From positions 1-36,637 of the forward strand of contig JBBTYZ010000024.1 of NCBI GenBank assembly GCA_038061595.1: 36,637 nt of DNA. The letters run 5' to 3'. Shown here piece after piece: positions 15,414-22,843 of the stretch. Made by a program: the position numbers and the translations under genes. The DNA is from JBBTYZ01 sp038061595 (lineage in GTDB: Bacteria; Patescibacteriota; Minisyncoccia; UBA6257; GWB1-50-10). Every line of letters starts with the position of its first letter. Positions within the stretch are counted from its first letter, which is position 1. Under the pieces are notes generated by a model. That model was not told the DNA's origin. It worked only from the letters and a program-made list of their open reading frames with translations, and made no database searches.

Positions 15414-17465
15414 TTAATATACTTCCCTTGGCTTTGCTCCGTCGCCAGGCCCCACAACGCCCTTCTCTTCCATTATATCGAGGAGTCGGGCTGCTCTTGC
15501 GTAACCAACCTTCAACCGCCTTTGTAAAAGTGAGGCAGACGCTTTTTTTGCCGCCCGAACCGTTTCAACCGCTTCATCGTATAATTCATCATCAGAATCA
15601 CCACTATAATTATCGAACTGAATACCACTAGCCTCCACAGGCGCATCTGCGTTAAAGACGACCTCTTCGTCGTTCTCTCCCGAGAGTGGTTTGTTGTTGT
15701 CTTTAATGAAATTTAACACATTTTTAATCTCGTCTTCGGTGAGATATGCGCCTTGGATACGTTGTGGTTTTGAAAGCTCTGCCGAAGTTAAGAGTAGATC
15801 GCCATGGCCTAAAAGTTTTTCGGCTCCTCCCGTATCAAGAATAGTTCGCGAATCCACCTGGCTTGCTACTTGGAGAGCGACCCGCGAAGTAATGTTCGCC
15901 TTGATTAGTCCGGTTATAACCTCAACCGATGGTCGTTGAGTGGAAACAACCAGATGAATTCCTGTTGCCCTGGACATTTGAGCCAAACGAATTATTGATC
16001 CTTCAACCTCTCTGCCATACGAAGACATCAGATCGGCTAATTCATCTATAACTATCAATAAATATGGAAGTTTATAAGAATTTTTATTGTAACTCTTTAT
16101 ATCTCTTGCTCCTGCTTCTAAAAGAAGCTGATAACGCCTATCCATTTCTTGAATCGCCCAACGGAGCGCTCCCATGGCTTTTTTATTCTCTGTTATGACC
16201 GGTGACATAAGGTGTGGAATACCATCATAGATAGAAAGCTCAACTCGTTTCGGGTCAATCAAAATCATACGAAGAGTATCTGGTGAATTTCTGTATAACA
16301 AAGAAATTAAAAGAGAGTGTATAGTTATGGATTTTCCACTACCAGTTGCGCCAGCAATCAAAAGATGCGGCATCTTTGCAATGTCCGAAAAAATAGGATC
16401 TCCGCTTACGTTGCGTCCCAAAGCAAAAGCAAGAGGAGAACCTTTTTCAAAATCAGGATAAAGCAATAAGCTTCCCAAACGCACAAGCGCGGCCGACTTA
16501 TTAGGCACCTCGATGCCGACCAGTGATTTGCCGGGAATCGGCGCCTCTATTCTTATCGGATGGGCGGCAAGTGCAAGAGCAAGATCCGAATTCAATGCTG
16601 TTATTTTAGAAAGCTTAACTCCTTCTGCGGGTTTTAGAGTAAATCTTGTGACCGCAGGACCAATAGCTACTTCCCCCATCTCAACCGATATTCCAAAACC
16701 ATCAAGGGTTCTTTTTATAATATTGGCGTTAGCTCGAAGATCGCCTATGGTTGGTTTCTCAATTGTTGAAACCAAAAGTTTCAAAGGCGGTGGGGTATAA
16801 TTTTTTATTCTTAATGCTTTGAATTCAGAAGAAATCTTCTTTTCTTCTTTGGTTGTCTTCTCCAAAACCGCCTCAGCCGCCACCTTGTTTTGTTTTATTT
16901 CGGAATCTACAGCCAAATCAGGCACATTGGTTGAGATAACCGGTTCCACCTCATCTTCTTCATCATCTTTCTTGTTTCTGCTGAAAGAAAATCTAATCGG
17001 TCGATTCAGAGTCACCAGAAATGATACAAACAATATAGTAAGGGTTATGACTACCGAAGCAGGTACCCCAAAAGGATCCTTGAGCGATCCAACCAAAGTT
17101 CCGGTGAGCCCCCCGCTTCCAGGATAAACAATGTCCATAAAACCTAAGCCGGCCATCACGAAAAGAATGCCACCAACAAGAGTTAGTCCAAAAAATTTGC
17201 GAGCTGTGGTTATGAAAGAAAACGCCAAGAGGAAGGAGGAAAGCGGAAACAAGTAATATCCCCAACCGAACAGTTTGTTAAATGTAAGATAAAACTTTTC
17301 GCCCCAGGGCCCAGCTTGCGACACGCCAGCCAAAATAAAAAGTACCGCTATGCCTAGAAAGAGTATCGTCCAAACCGTTTTCCTTATATCTGGATGAATA
17401 TTTGTCTGGATATCGCCAATCCTACCGCCTTCCTCGCGTTTTTTATTTTTGGGCTTGCGAGACAT
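15414..17465 (-). CDS. ftsK: DNA translocase FtsK
   Basis: About 683 residues. The N-terminal region has four membrane helices (to about residue 150), then an acidic linker, the alpha/beta motor with Walker A GATGSGKS (about 372-379) and Walker B LLIVIDELADLM (about 470), and the C-terminal winged-helix gamma domain (YDEAVETVRAAKKASASLLQRRLKVGYARAARLLDIMEEKGVVG). The hexameric pump clears chromosome ends through the septum and activates XerCD. ATG 17465 (MSRKPKNKK) is chosen; longer in-frame starts would run through the terminator of the neighbouring gene. The linker is short compared with E. coli. Confidence 0.95.
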   Translation of the reverse strand: MSRKPKNKKREEGGRIGDIQTNIHPDIRKTVWTILFLGIAVLFILAGVSQAGPWGEKFYLTFNKLFGWGYYLFPLSSFLLAFSFITTARKFFGLTLVGGILFVMAGLGFMDIVYPGSGGLTGTLVGSLKDPFGVPASVVITLTILFVSFLVTLNRPIRFSFSRNKKDDEEDEVEPVISTNVPDLAVDSEIKQNKVAAEAVLEKTTKEEKKISSEFKALRIKNYTPPPLKLLVSTIEKPTIGDLRANANIIKRTLDGFGISVEMGEVAIGPAVTRFTLKPAEGVKLSKITALNSDLALALAAHPIRIEAPIPGKSLVGIEVPNKSAALVRLGSLLLYPDFEKGSPLAFALGRNVSGDPIFSDIAKMPHLLIAGATGSGKSITIHSLLISLLYRNSPDTLRMILIDPKRVELSIYDGIPHLMSPVITENKKAMGALRWAIQEMDRRYQLLLEAGARDIKSYNKNSYKLPYLLIVIDELADLMSSYGREVEGSIIRLAQMSRATGIHLVVSTQRPSVEVITGLIKANITSRVALQVASQVDSRTILDTGGAEKLLGHGDLLLTSAELSKPQRIQGAYLTEDEIKNVLNFIKDNNKPLSGENDEEVVFNADAPVEASGIQFDNYSGDSDDELYDEAVETVRAAKKASASLLQRRLKVGYARAARLLDIMEEKGVVGPGDGAKPREVY

Positions 17466-17509
17466 TTGTTTACTACATTTAACCCCAAAAACGTTTCGGG
17501 GGCAATACT

Positions 17510-17545
17510 TGAGAAACAAAAAATCCCGAAGTAATTCGGGATTTA
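17510..17545 (-). terminator. Intrinsic terminator of the kinase-CYTH gene
   Basis: Minus-strand stem AAATCCCGAA / TTCGGGATTT (17521-17545) followed by TTTTTTG. It lies just after the stop at 17551 and isolates this gene from ftsK. Confidence 0.85.
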
Positions 17546-17550
17546 AATAG

Positions 17551-18846
17551 TTACTGAATGGTTTTGAGATAAAGTCGTAGATACGTTTCTGGCACAACAT
17601 CCTCCGGAACAAGGCCCAGCCCTTTTACCTCGCCCTCCAAGTCTGCGTTGATATCGTGTCCTCTAATCTCGGTGAAATCACCCAGCTTGTCAACGGAATC
17701 CAAGGACAAAACAAATCCGTTCTTTCTATAAATAGTCCTTTTCTTAACAAAGGTCACGATTTCTGTGAAATTCCTCAAAGCCCTTTCCGTCTCAGACTCT
17801 GAAGACAGAGGGATAACAAGTTTCGTTCTCGAGTTCAAGCCGTTCGGTCCCCACTTAAAGACGAAAAATGTGCCGCCGGAGGTTTTCCTCAAGTGGAAAC
17901 ATTCGTCATTTGTGAGTGGAGCAAGGCCATTCTTTGTTAGGTAAATGTCTGTTTCGGTTGTTGCCGAGTCAAGAAACCAGCCCATTTCCCGAAGCTTATC
18001 ATCACGAACATGACCCCTGATTTTAATTTCTTGCGGTTGGACGACCGCTTTCTGTTTCATCAAGCCAGGCTCTTCTATGAATACTTCGTCCTCAGAAACT
18101 CCAAGATTTTTTCTGACAGTTTCAACTAGCGAAGCGATAATCACTCCCTTCACCTCATCGATGCTTCGACCAGTCGTGTCAATCTTGAAAATTGGAATAC
18201 CTGGAAGTTCTCTTTCAATAAGCTCGGAGGTCTCAACCACGCACGCCAACATTTCATCCAACGATTTCGGATTCATCCTTGATCCATATTTGGGATTCGG
18301 ATCTTTGCCGTATTCCCTGACGAGCGCTTCCTCGACCGAGCAGGCCAGAAGCACAACAGCATCAAGCGATTTTATCCAAGGACCAGTTAATGCGAATGTT
18401 TTGTAAGCCTCGTACTGTTCTTTGGTAACGGCGCCCTTTCTCAACTGCCACCCAAGATGAACCAAGTTATCAAAAAGACCTCGGTTCAAAAAGACTGCGT
18501 GAAACCTTCTGTCAGAATTTGCCTGGATAAGGTTTTGGAAATTATAAGCGAAGTGGGTCATCTCAAAATCATAAGCTCCAACCCTAGGAATCCCTCTCGT
18601 CATTTCTGATTCGGCGCTCTCTTGCCGAATTAGAAACTGGAATCCCTGTCGCCTAAACCAACGCTCAACCTCAACAAGCTGCCTATCCTTGCCGGCTTTT
18701 GCTGTCCCAAAAAACTCAACGATGATGGGTTTGATAGGGATATCTGTTTTCTTCCGTGGAGCATCGAGCCGCTCAAAGATGGCTTTTGCTGTCGCAGAGG
18801 TACGCGCTTCATCAAAAGGCATGATTTCGGTGAATAGAATCGACAT
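17551..18846 (-). CDS. P-loop NTP kinase fused to a CYTH domain
   Basis: About 431 residues. Residues 40-240 look like a thymidylate-kinase-type P-loop domain: PIIVEFFGTAKAGKDRQLVEVERWF, NRGLFDNLVHLGW, LDAVVLLACSVEEAL and IPIFKIDTTGRS. The Walker A is GTAKAGKD, with Asp in place of Ser/Thr. Residues 272-395 look like a CYTH (triphosphate tunnel) domain: QEIKIRGHV for the ExExK strand, TDIYL, HLRKTSG, FVFKWGP and LGDFTEIRG. CYTH enzymes cleave triphosphates or make cAMP. Start ATG 18846 is preferred to a TTG at 18870. The gene has its own promoter and terminator and belongs to the GC-richer class. The substrate is unknown. Confidence 0.7.
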   Translation of the reverse strand: MSILFTEIMPFDEARTSATAKAIFERLDAPRKKTDIPIKPIIVEFFGTAKAGKDRQLVEVERWFRRQGFQFLIRQESAESEMTRGIPRVGAYDFEMTHFAYNFQNLIQANSDRRFHAVFLNRGLFDNLVHLGWQLRKGAVTKEQYEAYKTFALTGPWIKSLDAVVLLACSVEEALVREYGKDPNPKYGSRMNPKSLDEMLACVVETSELIERELPGIPIFKIDTTGRSIDEVKGVIIASLVETVRKNLGVSEDEVFIEEPGLMKQKAVVQPQEIKIRGHVRDDKLREMGWFLDSATTETDIYLTKNGLAPLTNDECFHLRKTSGGTFFVFKWGPNGLNSRTKLVIPLSSESETERALRNFTEIVTFVKKRTIYRKNGFVLSLDSVDKLGDFTEIRGHDINADLEGEVKGLGLVPEDVVPETYLRLYLKTIQ

Positions 18847-18889
18847 TTTCCTCTCATCATCCTTTTTCAAATGTTATTTTGCTGACCTC

Positions 18890-18919
18890 ATACTATTTGT
18901 TTCGGAGCCTTTGTGTCAA
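18890..18919 (-). promoter_or_regulatory. Promoter of the kinase-CYTH gene
   Basis: Minus-strand TTGACA (18919-18914), 18 nt, TAGTAT (18895-18890). The leader is about 35 nt, with GAGAGG before the ATG. Confidence 0.65.
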
Positions 18920-18950
18920 GCCAAGCTTTGGGTTTATGATAATAAAAACA

Positions 18951-19526
18951 ATGAACCAGATAAAAAAGCCGACCCTAGGCTTAGATTTAGACGGAGTTAT
19001 CATCGATCACACCGAAAACAAGAAAAAACTGGCAAAAGATTTCGGTTTTGAGATCGCTACAAACGAAACACCAACCGACATAATAAAACATAAATTACCA
19101 AAAGATGTTTGGAGAAAAATCCAAACGCTCATTTATGACGATCCGGTGGTTGGTTTTTCTCCTCCGCTTGTAAAAGGTGCGGCAGCTGGCTTAGAATTGC
19201 TGAGCGAAACCGGATTTAAATTCTTCTTGATATCAAGAAGAAAATCAGAGGGATTGCCGATAGAGCTTTTAAAACGAGTGGGTCTTTGGCCTCGTTATTT
19301 CAATAAATCAAATACCTATTTCGTGAAAGACAAGGAAGCTAAAAACGAAAAGGCCCGAGAATTGGGGGTAAGCGCATACATCGACGACCAACCTTCTGTT
19401 TTAGAAAAATTATTGTCTGTACCTAAAAAAATATTGTTTGACGAATATGGGGTGTTCCCAGAAAGCAAAAATTACACGAAAATTAAAACATGGGCAGAGT
19501 TTCTGGAAATACTAAAAAGTTTATAA
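18951..19526 (+). CDS. HAD-superfamily hydrolase
   Basis: About 192 residues from ATG 18951. The HAD motif I is GLDLDGVIIDHT. Motif II is probably the Ser in FFLISRRKS, and the acidic motif IV is AYIDDQPSVLEKLL. Lys residues around VKDKEAKNEKA may supply motif III. The fold and the small helical cap suggest a small-molecule phosphatase, perhaps a 5'-nucleotidase-like enzyme. The later ATG is preferred because TATGAT lies 10 nt before it and would make a nearly leaderless message; an ATG at 18936 falls inside that box. The end overlaps the start of the phosphomannomutase by 37 nt. Confidence 0.7.
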   Translation: MNQIKKPTLGLDLDGVIIDHTENKKKLAKDFGFEIATNETPTDIIKHKLPKDVWRKIQTLIYDDPVVGFSPPLVKGAAAGLELLSETGFKFFLISRRKSEGLPIELLKRVGLWPRYFNKSNTYFVKDKEAKNEKARELGVSAYIDDQPSVLEKLLSVPKKILFDEYGVFPESKNYTKIKTWAEFLEILKSL

Positions 19527-19897
19527 ATCCGGATATTTTCCGGGCTTACGACATACGCGGTTTGTATCCCTCGGAAATCGACGAAAGGGCGGTCTTTAAC
19601 ATCGGACAAGCGCTTGCTCCTTTTTTTGGTAGAGGGAAGGTTGTTATTGCCCGCGATGGACGCATTAGCTCGCCACGACTTTATCGGGCACTCTGCCGAG
19701 GTCTGAAAAAATCAAACCTTATAAAACTAGGACTTGCGACAACGCCGATGTTTTACTATCTCGTGGAACGCCTCGGGGCGAGAGGCGGTTTAATGGTGAC
19801 CGCCTCGCATAACCCAAAGGAATGGAATGGTTTGAAGGTGGTCGGACGAAACTCGGAAATGATAAGCGGTTATGCAATACGCAAAATTATATTTTAA
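19490..19897 (+). CDS. Phosphomannomutase/phosphoglucomutase, N-terminal part (split by frameshift)
   Basis: 135 codons. FRAYDIRGLYPSEID is the usual start of the alpha-D-phosphohexomutase family, and VTASHNPKEWNGLKV carries the catalytic phosphoserine (TASHNP). The frame closes at ...IRKIIF-stop while the rest of the enzyme continues in the +1 frame from 19872. The end reads ATA TTT TAA A. Removing one T of the four-T run, or slipping +1 on TTT, joins it as IIF-KFLNRQ. The linker between domains I and II also looks shorter than usual. Whether this is a mutation, a sequencing error or a programmed frameshift cannot be decided here. Confidence 0.8.
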   Translation: MGRVSGNTKKFINPDIFRAYDIRGLYPSEIDERAVFNIGQALAPFFGRGKVVIARDGRISSPRLYRALCRGLKKSNLIKLGLATTPMFYYLVERLGARGGLMVTASHNPKEWNGLKVVGRNSEMISGYAIRKIIF

Positions 19898-20687
19898 ATT
19901 TCTTAATAGACAGGCAGCGCTAAAGAGGCCGCTGCGAGTTATTTTTGATTGCTCAAACGGCCCAGCCGGTCTTGTCTTGAAAAATCTAAAGATAAAAAAC
20001 ATAAAAGCCACGATAATAAATTCCCGAATTGACGGTCGCTTTCCGGCACACGGCCCCAATCCTTTGGTTAAAATGGCCACAAATCAATGCGCCAAAGAAG
20101 TACGAAGCCGAAAAGCTGATCTGGGCGCGGTTTTTGACGGCGACGCCGATCGGGTAATGTTTATTGATGATTTGGGGCGGCGAATACCGGTTCATGTTAT
20201 AACCTATCTTCTTTCTCTTAAAACTCCACCACCCTACGTCGCGGATTTGTACATCTCAAGAACCCTAACGCACCTTAATTTGCTAAAAACGGTGGATTCG
20301 AAAGTCGGCGCTTATTATATGAAAAAAACCATGAAAAGAGTCCGTGCCTCGTTCGGGGCCGAATTTTCCGGCCATTATTATTTCAAGGAAATGGGAAATG
20401 CAGACTCCGGCGTTTTAGCAACGATTAAGGTAGCAAACGCCCTATCCGGACTCCCTTATAAAATCAGCCAATTTTATGATTCACTACCGGAATTTTACTT
20501 TGAGCAATGGAACATTGGGATTAAACACAAAGAGAGGGTGGAAAAAAAAATAAAATCCAAGGCCTCAAAAGATTTGTTTTTAATAGTTCGATCATCCAAT
20601 ACCGAACCAGCGACTAGATTCTTTCTCGGTTCCCGAAACAAAAAAATTTTTCAAAAAGAACTTAAAAGGCTTCAAAAAATACAATAA
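19872..20687 (+). CDS. Phosphomannomutase/phosphoglucomutase, C-terminal part
   Basis: Carries all remaining motifs of the enzyme: LRVIFDCSNGPAG starting domain II, the metal loop VFDGDADRVMF, the sugar-binding loop GAEFSGHYYF of domain III, and the phosphate-binding loop VRSSNTEPATRF of domain IV. With the N-terminal piece the complete active site is present, so selection seems to have kept the protein and the break may be recent or suppressed. The ATG at 19872 overlaps the first piece by 26 nt and has no ribosome site, so independent synthesis is doubtful. The enzyme would interconvert mannose- or glucose-6-phosphate and the 1-phosphates for envelope sugars. Confidence 0.85.
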   Translation: MQYAKLYFKFLNRQAALKRPLRVIFDCSNGPAGLVLKNLKIKNIKATIINSRIDGRFPAHGPNPLVKMATNQCAKEVRSRKADLGAVFDGDADRVMFIDDLGRRIPVHVITYLLSLKTPPPYVADLYISRTLTHLNLLKTVDSKVGAYYMKKTMKRVRASFGAEFSGHYYFKEMGNADSGVLATIKVANALSGLPYKISQFYDSLPEFYFEQWNIGIKHKERVEKKIKSKASKDLFLIVRSSNTEPATRFFLGSRNKKIFQKELKRLQKIQ

Positions 20688-20695
20688 AACTTATT

Positions 20696-20724
20696 TTGAC
20701 AAGATAGCTTCGGTGTATTAGTGT
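20696..20724 (+). promoter_or_regulatory. Promoter of the first orphan membrane gene
   Basis: TTGACA (20696-20701), 17 nt, TAGTGT (20719-20724), only a few bases after the phosphomannomutase stop. Confidence 0.55.
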
Positions 20725-20764
20725 TGGCTTCAGTTACTTACCTTCACGCCACAGGAACCGAGCA

Positions 20765-21160
20765 ATGGACTCCACGATTATCTTGATCTGGGCCTTGATT
20801 TGCATGGGTTGGTTTTTCTGTCTGATCTCAGGAGAGATGCGTAAGATTGGAACCGAAACAGCTAGAATCCCTAATTATCAAGCACTACATATCTATAGTC
20901 TCAAAACAAGTCTGCGCCTTTGGGATTCAGCAACTATTTCATTTTCGGCGGCCTATGTAATTCTCTTTGGCAAGATGCTCAGCTTCCTGTTCCTAATATT
21001 GTTTGGAGCAACAGCAAACCCAGGCATCTTGGGTCAACTCATGGTGATTCCTTTCGCGGCCCTGACATTTTTTGCCGCGAGATCAACCGCAAATTATTTA
21101 GTAAGAGAAATTTCTGGACATAGATTTTCTATTCTCCGAGGTTTCTTACAAGAGGCGTAA
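20765..21160 (+). CDS. Multi-pass membrane protein, unknown
   Basis: A 131-residue protein with about three to four hydrophobic helices: residues 3-23 (STIILIWALICMGWFFCLISG), about 55-82 (ISFSAAYVILFGKMLSFLFLILFGAT), and about 90-112 (LMVIPFAALTFFAARSTANYL). No family recognised. It is a single-gene unit with its own TTGACA promoter, an AGGA ribosome site and an intrinsic terminator. It resembles the next gene (21312-21770) in size, topology and unit structure, though the sequences are not obviously alike. Confidence 0.65.
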   Translation: MDSTIILIWALICMGWFFCLISGEMRKIGTETARIPNYQALHIYSLKTSLRLWDSATISFSAAYVILFGKMLSFLFLILFGATANPGILGQLMVIPFAALTFFAARSTANYLVREISGHRFSILRGFLQEA

Positions 21161-21169
21161 TAATATATC

Positions 21170-21196
21170 CCCCGACATTTGTCGGGGTCGTTTTTT
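21170..21196 (+). terminator. Intrinsic terminator
   Basis: CCCCGACA / TGTCGGGG stem (21170-21187) followed by TCGTTTTTT. Confidence 0.88.
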
Positions 21197-21243
21197 AATC
21201 AGAAACAATAAATCGTAGGCAGATTTCTATGCTTCCGTTATAA

Positions 21244-21272
21244 TTGACAAAATTGCTAATATATGTTATCAT
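21244..21272 (+). promoter_or_regulatory. Promoter of the second orphan membrane gene
   Basis: TTGACA (21244-21249), exactly 17 nt, TATCAT (21267-21272). The leader is about 33 nt and carries AAGGAGGG. Confidence 0.75.
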
Positions 21273-21311
21273 TACTCCAGTTCCTAAATACGCCACCTTC
21301 AAGGAGGGCTG

Positions 21312-21770
21312 ATGAATTCGATCTTCTATTACACCGAGCTTGCTCGGGGAGAACTGAAGTTTTTCTTTATCGTTCTCTTCGTTCTTCTCGGCTTCGAAGC
21401 GGCAGAGTACTCGGCGAAGCGCCTCCTATCCGGTAAGAAGAGGAACGACGAGAACCACTTCGATTGGAGCCGTCGGTTCGAGAAGTTGAGTACGTGGTCG
21501 TTCTTCGTCGCCTACGCGCTCCTCGCAACGCGCGTGATGCCGCTCATTCTCGCAATCGCGAGAAGCGCGGATGGTTGGCCAAAATCTGATGCCTGGGCCG
21601 ACATTGCGACTTACTCGTTGATGACTTGCGTGGGGCTCGTTTGTCTCCTTGCAAGCCTGTCTACGAAGGACAGAATAACCGAGCAGGCATTAGGCACGCC
21701 GCTTCTGCCGGCGAAGAGGCACAGAGACGATCCGTGGAGAACGAGAACGTGGATCCACCGGATGCCGTAG
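21312..21770 (+). CDS. Multi-pass membrane protein, unknown (GC-rich)
   Basis: A 152-residue protein with three hydrophobic helices: about 15-33 (LKFFFIVLFVLLGFEAAEY), about 57-78 (STWSFFVAYALLATRVMPLILAI) and about 95-115 (IATYSLMTCVGLVCLLASLST). The C-terminus is a basic, Arg/Pro-rich tail (LPAKRHRDDPWRTRTWIHRMP), probably cytoplasmic. It is clearly more GC-rich than the yraN-comM genes that follow. It has a strong promoter, AAGGAGGG 5 nt before the ATG, and a strong terminator. No family recognised. Confidence 0.7.
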   Translation: MNSIFYYTELARGELKFFFIVLFVLLGFEAAEYSAKRLLSGKKRNDENHFDWSRRFEKLSTWSFFVAYALLATRVMPLILAIARSADGWPKSDAWADIATYSLMTCVGLVCLLASLSTKDRITEQALGTPLLPAKRHRDDPWRTRTWIHRMP

Positions 21771-21792
21771 TTTCGGCCACAGATAGATATCG

Positions 21793-21823
21793 CCCCCGAT
21801 AACAAGTCGGGGGTGATTTTTTT
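21793..21823 (+). terminator. Intrinsic terminator
   Basis: CCCCCGA / TCGGGGG stem (21793-21799 with 21807-21813), followed by TGATTTTTTT. Confidence 0.88.
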
Positions 21824-21834
21824 ATTAAAAACAC

Positions 21835-21927
21835 AGAAAACACAGAAAAGTTAAAAAACCCGATAGTCGCATGAAACCTACACTGCTTGACCAAAAGTAC
21901 CAAACAATGTGAAACGCTGTGTTTTCT
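21835..21927. repeat. 11-bp perfect inverted repeat with 71-nt spacer
   Basis: AGAAAACACAG (21835-21845) and CTGTGTTTTCT (21917-21927). The left arm overlaps a short direct repeat ACACAGAAAA. It occupies the first part of the 320-bp gene-free stretch between 21771 and 22090. No coding region seen. Confidence 0.5.
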
Positions 21928-21981
21928 TAACAAGCCAATAATGCCATTAAACCTATGTTTTTCATTTTTTATGTTTAAAAA

Positions 21982-22060
21982 TGTTTGTCAACAAACATTT
22001 TAGAAGCCCGTTTTGTTTGTCAGCAAACAATTTGGGGTCAGAAATGTTTGCCGACAAACA
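21982..22060. promoter_or_regulatory. Three-copy palindrome array (possible operator) upstream of yraN
   Basis: TGTTTGTCAACAAACA (21982-21997), TGTTTGTCAGCAAACA (22014-22029) and TGTTTGCCGACAAACA (22045-22060). The TGTTTG/CAAACA halves are invariant and the central four bases vary. Centres are 32 and 31 bp apart, about three helical turns, so bound proteins would face the same side. The last copy ends 30 bp before the yraN ATG. A fourth copy is at 4359-4374. Confidence 0.6.
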
Positions 22061-22090
22061 ATTTGAGGGTTAAAATACTAAAACCCGATA

Positions 22091-22462
22091 ATGAACCAAA
22101 AATCACAACTTGGACGAGAGGGTGAAGATTTCGCCTGTGAATATCTCGTGGATAAGGGTTTTAAGATAATAGACCGCAATTGCAGAAAACCGTGGGGCGA
22201 ATTAGATATAGTGGCCATTTCACCAGACAAAACCCTTGTTTTCGCAGAAGTTAAAACGATGTCCGGATTTAATGATGGTGGCCTGAAACCAGAAGACCAG
22301 ATGAGTCGTTCAAAAATAGAAAGGTTCAGAAGGGTCGCCCAACTTTATGCTGGTTCAAATGAAAAATTGATAGATGAAAATAAGGGTTGGCGCTTGGATC
22401 TTATATCCTTGACAAAAATTGGAAAAGATTTTATTTTAAAACATTACGAGCAAATTGTCTGA
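22091..22462 (+). CDS. yraN: YraN family endonuclease-like protein (UPF0102)
   Basis: A 123-residue protein, typical length. The family pattern is clear: LGREGEDFACEYLVDKGFKIIDRNCR, then GELDIVAI and VFAEVKT, which are the E...D...E-x-K residues of a restriction-endonuclease-like fold. Function is not settled; members are often linked to DNA processing and the neighbour here is comM, a competence-related helicase. No ribosome site. The palindrome array lies directly upstream. Confidence 0.9.
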   Translation: MNQKSQLGREGEDFACEYLVDKGFKIIDRNCRKPWGELDIVAISPDKTLVFAEVKTMSGFNDGGLKPEDQMSRSKIERFRRVAQLYAGSNEKLIDENKGWRLDLISLTKIGKDFILKHYEQIV

Positions 22463-22466
22463 GTTA

Positions 22467-22494
22467 TTGACACACAACGACAGATTAATATATC
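22467..22494 (+). promoter_or_regulatory. Promoter for dksA-like gene and comM
   Basis: TTGACA (22467-22472), 16 nt, TATATC (22489-22494). The predicted start is about 7 nt before the ATG at 22508, so the leader is almost absent. Confidence 0.55.
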
Positions 22495-22507
22495 GTTATT
22501 AAAACTT

Positions 22508-22843
22508 ATGACCTTAAGAGAAAGCCAAATAAAAGATTTTGAGAAAAAATTAACCTCTAAAAAAGACGAGTTAGAAAAACAAATCAAAGATTCTAAAAAG
22601 GGATTGGACTTCGGAGACGACACCGATCACTTCGAAGAGGAGGAGGACGAAACCGAAGAAATGGCCAACTATCTTGCAATGAAAAAAGTACTTGATGAAA
22701 AAATCGAACACATCGATAGAGCTCTCGCAAGGATAAAAAACGGAACATACGGCATTTGTCAGAATTGCGGAAAAGAAATAGACATTAAGGTTTTGGACGC
22801 TGAGCCAGAATCCAATTTGTGCCGAGACTGTAAATCACAATGA
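22508..22843 (+). CDS. DksA/TraR-type zinc-finger protein
   Basis: A 111-residue protein. An N-terminal coiled coil (about 3-75, Lys/Glu-rich) is followed by a C4 zinc finger, CQNCGKEIDIKVLDAEPESNLCRDCKS. This is the DksA/TraR layout, whose members enter the RNA polymerase secondary channel. The coil tip is very acidic (GDDTDHFEEEEDETEEM). The stop overlaps the comM start (ATGA), so the two are translationally coupled. No ribosome site. Confidence 0.88.
   Translation: MTLRESQIKDFEKKLTSKKDELEKQIKDSKKGLDFGDDTDHFEEEEDETEEMANYLAMKKVLDEKIEHIDRALARIKNGTYGICQNCGKEIDIKVLDAEPESNLCRDCKSQ

Noticed and set aside
21982..22060. Possible small CRISPR array
   Set aside because: Repeats are only 16 bp with 15-16 bp gaps, the repeat centre varies, the gaps do not have spacer-like length, and there are no cas genes. 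An operator array fits better.
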